Source of the DNA: Cyclaneusma minus
Taxonomy: Eukaryota > Ascomycota > Leotiomycetes > Marthamycetales > Marthamycetaceae
Length of the DNA: 29,117 nt
NCBI GenBank assembly: GCA_037179335.1
Contig: JAKZHN010000075.1
Location: forward strand, 1 to 29,117
Direction: 5' to 3'
Below are positions 12,192 through 24,330 of the stretch, piece after piece. The stretch's first letter is position 1; each line of letters starts with the position of its first letter. A model generated the notes under the pieces. That model ran no database searches. It was not told where the DNA came from and saw only the letters and a program-made list of their open reading frames with translations. A program made the position numbers and the translations under genes.

Positions 12192-15100
12192 TATATGATC
12201 GAGAGGGGGGATAGGAATGCGGCTGCTGAAGTAATTAACGAAATATGAAAGCGGGCTTGACTAAGGATCATAAGTAAAAGTGGGTGGACTTAAACGAGTC
12301 AACGGCGCCCATTCTGCTGCATGCATCCCCATCGGCTTGGAAGTAATTGAAGTCGCGTGGAGTATCAGGAGCTGCAGGCCTGGCACTGACCGGGTCTTCC
12401 ATGCGCCTTCTTCTCGACGCCAAGACGTTCGATAGAGGCGCCTCGCATGCTACAAGGGATTAGGTGAGCAGGTGGATAGGGCTAAGACATGCCCATGCCC
12501 ATGCAAGCTGGACGGCTCTTGACGGGGCTGGTCCAGGGGTTGAGAAGGGGACATTGAGGCCCGAGTCCGAAGAAGGCCAAGTTGGCAACGGGTCTGGAGA
12601 AACGAAGCACAGTGTCGACGACGGATACACTGGTGGCCAGTGCCAAATGCGGCCAGCGTCGCGACGCGCTCGAGGCTGGGGACCAGGTGGAGTGCTGCCA
12701 CCCGAGTCATTCCCAATCAGACTCGGATTATCGTGTCGCCAGGACCCTGGCCCGGCCCTGCCAAGGCCCTGGCAACTGTGGAGAAGGGCTGCTGGGTGAG
12801 GCCCGCAGAAACGAGACTACATGTAGGAAAAGGAACGAGGCAAGAAACAGTAGTAAAACCTGGACGTATACTTGCCCTGCTATGCGCAACAGGAGAGACT
12901 TCTCGCTGCCAGCCTTGCGTCTCGAATGTCTTATCATGGCAGTCCCGTCCAAAATACCATGGAAAAAAAGTATGGACCTTCCCTAAAAGCACCCATCCGC
13001 TGGCTTGGCGCAGGACGTTCTTGTGGGGTGGATGTCCCCCATATAGCGACGAAGAAGGAAAAGCACAGCCTACCTTGACCCCAAGACGCCCAAGAACGGC
13101 ATTTAATTGATTTGATTGAGCTGATTGCTTGGGAGAGGCTGTGGCAGCCCCCGTCATCCACGGCGACACAGCGGGCTTGAGACGTCGTTGTGCATGGCAG
13201 GAGTCGTCTGGGGGCGTGGGGTGGGAGATAGTATGGCCGCCGCCGGCTCCCCAGCTTCCAGCACGGCCATTCAGAGGATGCCAGACTTGCTTGCCGAGTC
13301 ACAAGAGCAGATTCGGCCAGCATGCAGGAGCACTACAGACACATCTGTATATGCTTACAGGCATCCGGCGTACATGTACACCCGCCCTGGTCGCGCAAGT
13401 ACCAGCTGAGTATAGCTTTTGGGTGCTGAAGCGCCCGCCTGTGCGCAGAGCTGATCCGGGGGAGAACATGACCGTGACCCAGATGCCTACGGGAGATCTC
13501 TGGCAAGCATCGTCGCAGATAACAGCTCACAGCCTATCTGGACTTCCAGTTGACCAGGCTCGACTGCCGTGGGAGCGGAGACTTGTTAGTCCAGCCGCCG
13601 GGCCTCCTCCATAGCAGGATAACGGCGCCTATATTTGGTATATGGACACGGAGGTACATGTACTTCGACCTTCAACTGCAAGCCCGTAAGCGACGCCTGT
13701 GCGCTGCATCCATATTGCGAGGCCGTCGACGCTGGCTGAGGTCGAGTCCGAGGCGCCAGATGCGCCCCACGGTTTGCGACTCTTCATCCTGAGCGGAGCA
13801 TCTCTGCGGCACTTGTTGCAGACTGCCAGGCCAGGCGGCGTCTCTCATACAGCGTACGCCCGCGTTTGCCTGGCTGGCCCGTAGCTCTGGATCTGCAACA
13901 GCAGCGAGTGTCGCGCATCTGCCATCGGGGCTTGGAGGGGTAGGGGCGAGTACGAGCCAGTGGAGGGGCAGAGACGGCGAGGATGGGCGACACGATAGGC
14001 CTTCCGGATCTTGGTCACATTCTGGCGGCAGTGGTCGAGGTGTCGAGATAAGGCCGAAGGGCGCTGGTGGGCGATAGTTGTTCCAGTCGTCTTTGTGGGT
14101 GGCCGGCGCTTGCATGAGCTGCCCAATGGCCATCCACATCCCGAGTTCAGAATAGGAAGGTTTTCGAGGGGGAGAGGGGAGGCCATCGCGAGGGCAGATC
14201 CAGGTTGATGGACGAGGCCGGCGGCACTGGCTGGAAAGATGTGCAGCGAAAAAGCGGAGCGCCTCGGAATTCGGCTGTTCTTTACTCCACTGGCGCCAGC
14301 GAAATGTGGCCAGATTGAGTTAAGCTCACGCTTTTTACCACTATTACTATCTTAGATCCCAAATAAACTTGTTATAAATTTTGGTCTTCTTGAATTTCTG
14401 GGAACAATTTCTGGGAATAATTTCTGGGAATAATTTCTGGGAATAATTTCTGGGAATAATTTCTGGGAATCTAACGATGATTGTGTCGCCTGGTAATTAA
14501 GCTATCCGAAGTCCGAACCTTGACTGGACCTCCAATCCCCACTCAATGCTCTTCATCCACCCCTCTCTATGTCCATCCAGGATCCTCCTCCACCTGCAAG
14601 CCTGAACCAACCACCACCCACCCGCCAAACTGTTCCTAATCCGTTGAAATGTATTGGCCACACACGTTGCCGCGCCAGCCTGCCTCCAGCTGTGCGCGAA
14701 CTACTTCCATCCGCTGCGCTTCTGCTGCAGAAAATTCAATCCATTCATGCTTCAGCGCCCGACCACCCTCCTCCATGGAAACATCATGACACAAGAGGCG
14801 TGTCTGGCTCGACACTCACATAGGTGTCTGCTCCGCCCCGGCCCTGACCCACTATCCGTCGTCGCATCTCAGCATCTTAAATTTAGGCCCCACCACGCCA
14901 AGGGTCCGTCAACAGATCGACAGCTATCCTGGGGTCCTGGGGCGAAACTATGCTTTGCAGATGAGTCCCGATCCTTGCCTGCGACGTCGAAGCGATGATC
15001 GGAGGGCCTGCCAGAGCTCTCAAACCACTTCGTCGAGCACTGGTGATGTTTATCAGAAGAGCCGGCAAGAACATCTACATTTTGAACTTTGTCCGTTAAA

Positions 15101-18100
15101 CCTCCGATGCCATCGGTTTCAATATGTTGCCTTCCTTGCCTATATCAAGTTGCTGTCTGCTGTTTTCGTTTCTCTCGCCAGTCGCATCGTCGCCACATAC
15201 CCAAAGCGATTCGCTGTCGCAAGCACTTGCATGCCTTCATTTCTGGCCGATAAGCTCTGCGGCTCCACCTTTCATCTATTCCTCGAAGCTTCAATTCTCG
15301 TCTGACCATCTTTTCTCGCCAGACACCAAATGGTGGCTGCGGATGCGGTCAGTCCCGTACCAAGAGACACAACTTGAACAACGTGAGTTCTGCAGTCAGA
15401 CTCGTGTCTGGATCGTGGCATGAGACGAATTCATCAAATGGGAAGTGGATGCAGCTGTGCTTTCCACGTGGAAATGCAACTGACATATGGGCGACTCAAC
15501 GAGGCCGGCCAGAATCCATATTCAGGGTCCTCCAGGGCGAGCTGTGCCTGGAAATAGCTCCACTGACTCGCAAGACCCGAAACTTGAGAATGCGGTCCCT
15601 TCAAGTCATTTTACCTGTCAAATGTCGCCAAGGGCCAAGTCCCCATTTCATCTCTGCTCGAACCTTCCTGAGTCTGTCCGAAATTCACCCAATTTGGGAA
15701 ACCTGGAGATTTTTCTACAGAGCGAGATCGTGGCGGGGAGAGACCTGAAGCCAAACGATTGAGGGGCACATCGGTGAACGCTCAAAACTCTTGACACATG
15801 CCAGTAAGCAGGTTGTGCGATTACTGTACAGCAAGATAAATTAACCGCGTCGTCACACATCACTGACGATGCAGAAGATAAAGCACGATGAGAGTATGTT
15901 GCCCATTATAGGCTCTGTTAAGCTTTTGACCATTGGCAGACATGTTAGAACTGCCTCTTTGCCTCGGTCCGTCCCGGCAGTTAACCACCTTATCCTCGTA
16001 TGGAGGCGGTTCTTATCTTCATGGATCATCCAGAAGAGTGGAGCCACAGCTTCAAGGGACCAACCACGGGCATGACTCTCAATCTGGAGAGCTGCATCTG
16101 CAGGGTTCATTATTTCGTACAGGAAAATCCATGGCCCTTCCCCACGTCACAGGCTTGACTTCAGACAAAACCATCACAGCTCGAGCCGACGCGCATCCGC
16201 CCTTTCGGAGCAAAGCCCGGAAAAGGTTGCAAATCGTCAAGAGATATACGGATGATAGTTGAACCTTGCCTATTTTCCAGATCAAGGGTCTACAGCAAGC
16301 TTTTAATCTATATTAACACGTTGTATATGCAGACAGCCAACCGGAGCCCCTCCGCGAAGGGGAAAAACATGAAGGAATACGGGATATCAGGAGAACGCCG
16401 TCCAAACTAGACATCTTCCCCTCAGTCGCTTGCACTTTATGCAGCCTCTAGCCGCCAGCGGCTTTCTCCAGAGTCCAAAACATCACCGAGAAGTCCGAGG
16501 ATTCCGGTTCTGTTGATGATGTTCAGAATATCACTCCATTGTACATTCCCATCGACCCTGCTGCGTCTACAGCTGTACAGAGTTGTCAATCTACCCCGCC
16601 TGGAACGTGGAGACATGCAAGATAAAGCAGAAATGAGAAGCTTACCTCTGAAAAGTATTAGTGCTAACTGATATATACTATAAGTCTACAACGCCTCCCG
16701 GAGTCCGGACAACTATCGGTGTTCTGATAATTCGCCGGAGGAAGTCCCTTTGCCAGTATGAAGGGCCGATCGGAATGAGAAGCAGCCGAAGGTAAGGTCC
16801 AGTTGGAGAAGGCAAGCTTTTGTTTATGCAATTGCCACCGATGTCGTCCTCTACATCTAGAGCCCACAAGTCCGCAGAGAGGCTCAAGAAAGCTCAAACG
16901 CTTCATCAGCTTCTGTTTCACCAGTCGGAAATGGAATGTACCTTACAGAGTACTGGTGGGGAGGCAGCCACACCTCCGGACTGCTTCACATGCAAGCTTG
17001 CGACCGGAGTGGCTCAGCGTGTGGCATCCTTCAAACCGTGGTGCGTCACTGCTAGCTCTATTTCACTATCGTTTCTCGGCTTCTATCTTCAGACATTCCA
17101 GAATTAGATGTGACGATCTGTTCAGTTTCTCCCAAGATTCGCCAATACTCCGAGTTTCGCCAGCAGTTTTGCCAATTCTCCGAATACTGCTACTGTTGAG
17201 TGTTCAAGTTCTACCATATGTCTCATGATCCAAGGAAGAAGACTTCGGAAAAGGCTCGGGCTGAGCAAGTGTCGTATGATTGGTACGGGTTTCTTTCGCG
17301 ATCTTCCTTCCCCAAACCTTTCAAGATTGTTGTTCTAAGAGATCTTCAGGTACAGACTCAGAGGCTCAAGTCTTGTCTACGAACACAAGTCTTGTTCACG
17401 AACAACGGAATCATTCCGCGGGCTTGGGTGGCCATGGTAGCCTGATTTCATGGGCCAAGGACGACGAACCTTCGACTTGGCTTTCTCCCTCACTACGTCA
17501 GGACCATGCCAATAAACCGGCAGTGCTAATAATGCAGGTACCAGAGTCTTGTCGCCTTGTTCAACAAATATGGGAGATCATTGGCTCCCAAGAACCAAGA
17601 ATCAAGACTGGGAGTCCCAAATCTGCCCCAGCAGCAATGGTCGCACAAGGCTAAGCCTTTCCATCGTTGCACACAGGCCGGCCAAGAACATTGACATGCA
17701 CCCCGCGGCGTCGCAACAAGGTTCGAGCTTGTTGAGCTAGCGCCGAGCTCTAACTGAGCCTCCTCTGCGTCCCCGTCCAGATCTCGAAGATTGCAATTTC
17801 AATCCGACAAGGCTCCTTAGTCATCTACCATGCTCGACCCATCTTCACGAAGATCTCGCGCTATTAATATGGCGCCGATATGATCCATGTCGTCAATCCA
17901 GCGCGATTTGGCGGACTCCAATGAAGTCCCGTTGGCCAGAACAGGTATCCAGCACGCATCCAAGATCCGTATCTGGCAAAGAGCCTGGGACGAACACCTC
18001 CCCAGGTCTTGGGAAGGCCGAAGATGGGATTGCGGTGACTTGGCACAAACCCCAGCATACGAGATACCGGACCTTCCACAATCGAGATCCTACATGTATT

Positions 18101-20518
18101 CTCTAGAGTCGGTAGGGGGATCATCAAGATTCCCCCCGCGGCCACGACTCGTTCCCAACTTCAGTGCCTACATATGCGGCGGCTGTGCCTGACACTTAAG
18201 CCTCAAGGGCGCAAAACCCCGGTCCCCCTTTCGAAGCCGTGACGTCCAAATAACTTCATATACGTTTAATAGGCAATTGCCAATCGCTCGCCACGAGGAT
18301 TATCGCTCCATTGAATCCCCCAGCTTTGTTTCCCGCGCGTCTCCTGTATTCCGAAGATCGTTCATCTCAACCCCCAAGGTTAAACCCTGGCATAGCCGCG
18401 ACTCCACACGCCAGATGCAGGTTCCCGCTCCATGTCCTAGGGCATGATTCAAGCGCGCTCGTACCCCGGGCCTAGCACGCGTATCCCAATGTTCGTGGAT
18501 ATGTCTCGATTGGATTGAGCCTCAACTCACCGCCCCCTGAATTATCCGGCATCCCCGCCAATATGTGCCCACATAGCAGCCCAGTCTTTTATTCGCCCGG
18601 CATTGAAGGCTTCCTCCACAGCTTCAGTGCCTCACCGATTGAAGCTCCATCAATTGATTTCCCCACGTGCAGTCTGAGGAACTTGTGACTCGGGATGTCC
18701 CGAATCCGAAAGCCTGATCGTCTTCTGATACTTGGTCTATGCTCCCATTATGAGCAGATTTACAAGGTCCCTAGGAACAAGCACGCTCCTGTATCTGGTG
18801 CCTCTGGGTGCACCGTCACACCCCAGGACAGCAGTTCGTTGAAGAATGCCTACAAGTTCGCCCGTTGCCTGATTTTCTCTTGGCCGGGCATATTTGCCAA
18901 ACTCAAAGTTCATCCAGCGTTCAATTCAATGTTGTGAAGAATCGCGGTATCGGACGCCAAGGATACCAGGATCGGGAATTCAGTTCGGGGATGACGTTGC
19001 GCCGCATTCGTCACGTTCTGGAGTTCTGGGAACTGGGACTGACCACACAGACTACCGTCCGTGGACATGGGATGATTCCGAGGCCGGACGATCCGGTTTC
19101 ATCAATTTGATCTTCCTGTCGCTCGACACGCAGATCTTGTGAATTCGGGCAAATGCCGAAAATCTACAGATCTTCCGAATTCATTTCATTAGGTATGCGA
19201 AGCGTGATTCTCTTTTCATTCTATGTCAAAATTGTTCACTGTTATACAGAATACAGCGTGGTTTCGGTAGTTCCGCAACCCAACTTATTCAATGTCTGGT
19301 CCGCGGCATCGTAATTTTGTAGGTGTAATTAAGCTTTCGGCATCTGGAAAGCTTGATCTGGGCAGCGGATTGATAGAACAACGGTGGAACCTTCCTCGCG
19401 TCGCGGCGGGCATTTCTCGAACTGCCTTCGGGCTTTCGGCTTTACTCTCTCGCCCAGCTGCGCGAGTAGTCCGAACCCCCTTTTGGGCAATGGAGATTCA
19501 AGCTTTTTTCCAATTTCTTGGATTCTTGGGTCTTGGACACAATGCCTTTTTGGGATTGATCGATCATTTGTTACTCCACAGCCACCTAGCTGCCAACCAG
19601 AGTCCCAAGAAGCTAAGAAAGACACGCTTGAGTCTTGACTCTCAAGCTCTTGAAAAGCATTCCTTAGTATAACCTCGTCGAAGCGTCAAGCTTCATGGAG
19701 AGGTGTTCTTGGGGCCTTCTGGAAATTGGTTTCATCTGCAGCGCTACTGCACCCAAGAGGCACAGCACGGCTCACTCCGAAATCTACAGTACGGCACGGC
19801 TAACGTCAATCAGGGGGTAGCTGGACTGTGCGGGCACGTGATGGGCGTATATTGCACATCATAATTTGGCTAATTAACTCTAAATTCGACAGGCCTATCA
19901 TGGGCGCTTGAATAGCATCATAGCCAAGGGCAAGCCGGGGGGGTTGGAGGAGTAGAATGTACTTGGTGGAGAGCTTGGGGGTGGCTGGGAGCTTGGGAAC
20001 ATGGAACTTGGTAGTTCACGAAGCTGAACAACCCGAGTCCCTTGGCTTCTCCAGACTTGGATTGATCCAAGTGTCTAGGCAAGATTGGCGTATGGGGACC
20101 AATGGGAAACGGAACGATGCGTCACTGCCGCAGCGAAACTAGTACAGCAAGGCCGTCAAGGTGCCTCGCGCTCAGTCTCAGATATCCGGGGTCTCTACCT
20201 AGTACCTACAGCACCTCGAGTCCGCCTACAGACTAACAGTTGATCTGTGCTTGGCGGCATACAGCGTCAAGGCTGGTCATTTCATAATCATATCCCCAGA
20301 TTCGCCAAGTTCTTCGACTCTGGAAACCCCCGGATACACTCTCCAAGTCACGAACCTAGGATATACGCCTGGAATCCGGCGTGTTAACGATGTAGCGCGC
20401 TGCTAGGCACAAGGCACAAGGCATACCGTAGCACATGATAAAGACAGGAAGTTCTTGGTTGAAACACTGACACATTGACGGCTACCAAAGACTACAATGA
20501 TCCAAGGCTCCAGTCAAG
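12192..20518. other. Long intergenic stretch without a recognisable gene
   Basis: About 8.3 kb of ordinary to GC-rich sequence upstream of the bANK gene, up to the transposon. Around 12.4-14.2 kb several frames are open at once on both strands. This is expected from G+C-rich sequence and no product is recognisable. I found no splice-consistent gene, tRNA or further transposon with clear ends. The first kilobase upstream of 12191 should include the bANK promoter. A 13-bp tandem repeat sits at 14393-14470. Confidence 0.5.
14393..14470. repeat. 13-bp tandem repeat, about six copies
   Basis: The unit TTCTGGGAATAAT is repeated six times head to tail. The first copy carries one substitution (GGGAACAAT) and the last is followed by unrelated sequence. 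The stretch also reads as alternating imperfect GGGAATAATTTCT palindromes. This is a typical minisatellite, and its near-uniformity suggests recent expansion. Confidence 0.92.
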
Positions 20519-20520
20519 TA

Positions 20521-20555
20521 CAGGAGGTGGCCATTCAAAGGCTGCCCCCCGGTCG
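20521..20555 (+). repeat. Left terminal inverted repeat of the Tc1/mariner element
   Basis: A 35-bp end, GC-rich, next to the TA at 20519-20520. It differs from the right end at two positions only (both within the TTCAAAGG/TGCTAAGG part). The homopolymer C6 and adjacent GGTCG are identical in both ends. Confidence 0.93.
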
Positions 20556-20764
20556 CTTTTAAATGGATTTTTTGGGTATTGCTGTGGTAAATTAAGATTT
20601 TAGCTTATGAAGGCGGGGCACGATGGGCTCAAATTGGTAAGGCAATGCAGAAAGCTAATTTATTTAAATTTAGATTCGGGAGTAGAAATAAGCTAAAGCA
20701 ATTAAAATTGGAAAAAATACAGGCATTTTAATTATATTTAATATAATTTATTATTAAATATACC

Positions 20765-21838
20765 CGCTATTAGCCAATACTATATTAAGGCATTTTTAAA
20801 ATATGCTTTTAATACAATTATTAATTGAATTTAAATTAAATTATTTTAAATATAATTAAACGCAGCAATTAAATTGGCTTTCGTTTATTTAATATAATAG
20901 TATTTAATATAGGCCAATTGCTTAAATATAAATAAAAAATTCTTAATTGCATTAAAATTAAATAATTTAAAAAAATACTTTGAAAGCTTTAGACCAGCTA
21001 TTTTAATAATAGCCATTGCAATTTTAAATTTATAAATAGCGCTATTATTTATATAAATAAAAATTTTAAGCATTTTTTTGCCTGGTTTTAAATAATTGCA
21101 GGCATTTTTTAGCATTTTATTATATATTTAAATTATATAAAAAAAGCAATGCTTAATAAATAGGGCAGAATTTAAATGGCTTTTATAATTAATTTTTTTA
21201 TTGGTTAAAAATTACAGGGCAAATTTATATTCAAGCGCTATTATAATAAAAATCGGAATTTTTTTAAGCTTTAAATATTTAGCGCGCAAGCAATTGTTTT
21301 TAATTTTTTTACTAAAAAGCCTAATAATAAAAATTTAATAAGTATTATATTGCGCGCTAGCTTTATTAATAAAAATTATTTATTTTTTTTTAAAAAAAAA
21401 ATTATAAATTTATTTAAAATATAGCTTTTTATAAAGCTTGCAATATAATGCTATTATAAAAGGCTTTATATAGGCTTTAAATTGCTAATAGCTATTTTGG
21501 CGCAAAAAACGGCGTGTATAGCGGCCTTTAATATTTAAATTTAAATAAATTTAAATTTGGTTAAAAAATATTCGATAAGCTAATAAGCTATTAATATATA
21601 TAAATTTAACTAATATTATTTTAATTGGGTTTAGCTTAAAATCCTTGCTTAATTTATAAAATTTATATAAAATAATTGGCGCGCTAAAAATATAATAAAT
21701 TATTAATTTTAATTTGCTAAATTTATAAAAAATGTATTTAAGCATTTAATATAATTAATAGCTATAAAAATAAATATTAATATATATTTTATAAAAATAT
21801 TAGGCGTAAAAAAAAGCGAAGCTTAATAGGGCTAATAT
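20765..21838 (-). pseudogene. Tc1-like transposase relic (DDE_3), inactivated by RIP
   Basis: One minus-strand frame (same phase throughout, broken only by TAA/TAG) can be followed for over 300 codons; both ends are approximate. At about 21640-21565 the reading KFYKLSKDFKLNPIKIILVK resembles a Tc1-type helix-turn-helix. At about 21515-21425 TRRFLRQNSY and QFKAYIKPFI fit the second helix-turn-helix plus its basic KP linker. The DDE domain follows: IIFINKAS (VIFSDEAS in relatives), IFIYINNSAIYK (QDNAPIHK) and NFNAIKNF (DLNPIENL). The three catalytic acids fall on AAT 21365-21367 (N), AAT 21047-21049 (N) and AAG 20942-20944 (K). Exactly 34 residues separate the second and third, the DD34E spacing of Tc1. 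GAT-to-AAT and GAA/GAG-to-AAA/AAG are the changes RIP would make. Non-functional. Confidence 0.85.
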
Positions 21839-22657
21839 TATAATTAATTAATAGCTTGGGATTATTTGCCTAGGCAATAGCAATAATTGGGTATATATTT
21901 GCAAATAAAAAAAATTCCGAATTTAATATAGCAATTTAATTTTGCTAAAGCATTTAGCAATTTGCAAATATAAATAAAAATAGCGCAATTTTAAAAGCTT
22001 TTAATAAAAAAAATTAATTCTATTTTTTATTAATTCTTTTTTTAATAAAGATTAAAAAAATTAAATAATAGTAAAATATATTAATTAATATATTATAAGC
22101 GAGTTAAATATTTCGATTGCTTTTAATTTAAATAAAATTAAATATTATATTAAATATGGGAGCGGGAAATTTAAAGCGAGGCTTTAATAGCCTATTATAT
22201 AATATAAAAATATATAATTGCAAAAAAATAAATAGTATAGCAAAAAAAATTGAAAGCTATAAAGCTTTTAATAATTAAAAAAATGTTAAATATTGCGGAC
22301 TATATTAAAAAGGGTTAAAAAAATTAATAGGCTAGGGCAAAATTTAATATAATGCAAAAAAAAATACGAAAATGGGCATATAACCCGATATTATTAAATT
22401 AAAGGAATTTTAAAAGCTGGGAATAATAAGAAATTCCAAAAATGGTATTTATATTTTAAAATTAATAATAATATATTTTTTATTATTTATTTATTTAAAA
22501 TTTCTTTGCCAAATTCGCTTTTAATAATTTTTAAAAAAAAATTATTACGCTAAATTATTTTTATTTTTTATTTAAAAATGGGTTTTAGCCAATTAAAACC
22601 AGGCGTTAACCAGTTCAAATTTGCGGCCAAGCCCAATTTGGCGTTATTTTAATTTAT

Positions 22658-22695
22658 AACGGGTAATTAAGCGGTAAGCTATACCGCTATCCGTT
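22658..22695. repeat. Subterminal inverted repeat in the transposon
   Basis: AGCGGTA (22670-22676) pairs with TACCGCT (22682-22688) around a 5-base loop, and an outer AACGG (22658-22662) can pair with CCGTT (22691-22695). It lies about 115 bp inside the right end. G+C there is locally higher than in the rest of the interior. It may be a remnant of a subterminal transposase-binding or regulatory site, which is inference. Confidence 0.5.
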
Positions 22696-22776
22696 CCTGA
22701 TTTAAAAAAATCCATTATATCGCAATTTATTATTAAGATTTATAAAAATCTATATTTAAAAATTATACAAGCCCAC

Positions 22777-22811
22777 CGACCGGGGGGCAGCCTTAGCATG
22801 GCCACCTCCTG
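22777..22811 (-). repeat. Right terminal inverted repeat of the Tc1/mariner element
   Basis: This is the reverse complement of the left end with two mismatches in 35 bases, followed immediately by TA at 22812-22813. Its GC-rich character is retained although the adjacent interior (22700-22770) is almost pure A/T. Confidence 0.93.
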
Positions 22812-22813
22812 TA

Positions 22814-24330
22814 CTGTCAACTATGTGTCGAAAACCGCCGCCGTGGTAAGTTATCCAAGTCTTATTCATGCATCGAAATGCAGCACTGCATTATCACCCG
22901 CCAAACCTTCCCTAAATGTACTCTAGGTTCAAGCACGTTTCGTCTGATCTCCAATCTGCACACTGCAGTAAACATTCCGCGGTTCCGGGACGACCCAAGA
23001 TTCCAGAACTCAGATTCTTGACTCTTCAACCCGTGGCTTTCCAAATCTGCCTTGTACACCAAGCAACTCTCTTCTCATGGATGCCGAATCCCGATTTCTT
23101 GTTTCCTTCTTCTCACATTCGCCGAAAACAACATTGAAACAAGACTTTTTGATGGTTTCAGAAGCCCATATAAACTTCCCGTACTTTACCAATAAGCTTC
23201 AATCAAGCTCATGTTCAGGTTTAGATCTGTTCTTTACATTTTCAGTCACTTGACTATTTCTTAAGAAGCAGGCATTATTATTATTAAATAATTATATGCA
23301 AGAAACCGTCTCAATTCAGGCATTTTCAGCATTTGATTATTTTATAATAATAACGTTGTGGTGGTAAATAATAGCTGGATTTCTAAATTACTTAAATGGT
23401 TTAATGTGGTGTCTGGTCTAAAGTGGTGTCCCCAACTCCCCTGGAGTTGGCAGAAAAATAAAAATTCCACAAAAGTCCCGCGCCGCCTTCGTGAGAAGCC
23501 AACGAGTAGTCGAATAGATTTGGGTTCCCCGGCTTCCCCAATATTGCCGCTGCGGCGAAAATCCTTGTTGGTTCACAGCCTGCAGGGAAGTGCCTGGGGA
23601 GAGTACCTACACGTGTGCTGAAAATAGCAATCTGAAGGCTTGGAAGCTTGGGAGCTCGAGCACCCTTATCCGACAGAAGTTGAGCACGCCTACCGGAAAT
23701 CAAGTCATGGATAGCATTGAACAAAATGATTCAAGTCCAGAGGAAAGAAGTGGTCAGTTAAGTAAAGTGGTATTTGGGAGAATGTTTTCTGCATTAAACC
23801 TCTTTTTGTCTTCTCAATGCCATTCCGAAACCTCCGCTTCCCGAAATCCGAAATCCCTTGCTCCCAAGTATGTAATGCCAGAATTACCAAGCCATTCGAG
23901 AAGAATGAACAGATACATGGGTACAGAAGCTCTCAGATATCGTTCCTTTCGGACAAGTCGCCGTGCCGTCAAGTACACTGAGCCACCCTATTTCTTTCCA
24001 TCCCGAAGCGCAAGTCCCTGTCGTATCGAGTTCATGCCGCTTGCTGTAACACCCAACGCCAAATGCCTGGTCCCGAATATTGCGCCGTGATGTAGAAGAA
24101 ACTGGGAGAAACTCCCAATATCCAATGATGCTCAGGTCGAATCTCCACCAAGCCGACTGTCTCCTCCTCCGTATACACAAGTTGTCCGGACGTTCACGAA
24201 TCCTGCTCCCAAAACTAACCGATCATCCATCCGCCCCCCTAACATGCCGAGCGCACTCGACCTCCCAAGGAAACAATCCACCACAGTCCCTCCGTTCATC
24301 TTATCATGAATCTTCTCCTTCACTCCTTCC
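22814..24330. other. Intergenic stretch without a recognisable gene
   Basis: About 1.5 kb between the transposon and the elongase stop codon. No domain-bearing frame is visible. It includes a short A/T-rich patch at about 23260-23350 and a perfect 8-bp-arm palindrome at 23432-23450. The right part (about 24000-24330) probably contains the elongase 3' untranslated region. Confidence 0.5.
23412..23450. repeat. Short palindrome beside GTGGTGTC repeats
   Basis: CCAACTCC (23432-23439) and GGAGTTGG (23443-23450) form a perfect 8-bp inverted repeat with a 3-base loop. It is preceded by two copies of GTGGTGT (about 23406 and 23423). This could be the end of a small transposon, but no matching second end was found in the window. 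Confidence 0.4.

Larger units (their letters stand above)
20521..22811 (-). mobile_element. Tc1/mariner transposon, complete but RIP-inactivated
   Basis: The two ends are inverted copies: 20521-20555 starts CAGGAGGTGGCCAT and ends CCCCCCGGTCG, and the complement of 22777-22811 matches it at 33 of 35 positions. Each end is immediately flanked by TA (20519-20520 and 22812-22813), the target duplication made by Tc1/mariner elements. The 2291-bp element is sharply distinct from its surroundings. The interior is about 80% A+T by counting a sample line, with homopolymer A/T runs and frequent stops, while the flanks are near 50% and the 35-bp ends are GC-rich. A transposase relic runs on the minus strand. 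The contrast is what RIP-like C-to-T mutation produces on both strands. Confidence 0.92.

Noticed and set aside
12464..13614. Overlapping open frames on both strands in GC-rich DNA
   Set aside because: Several frames are open simultaneously with no domain in any, which is typical of GC-rich non-coding sequence.
14393..14470. Possible CRISPR array
   Set aside because: Units are 13 bp head to tail with no spacers, and the genome is eukaryotic.
17851..17862. ToxE-box-like word ATCTCGCGCT
   Set aside because: The last base does not fit the ATCTCNCGNA pattern as I recall it, the site is single, and there is no gene beside it.
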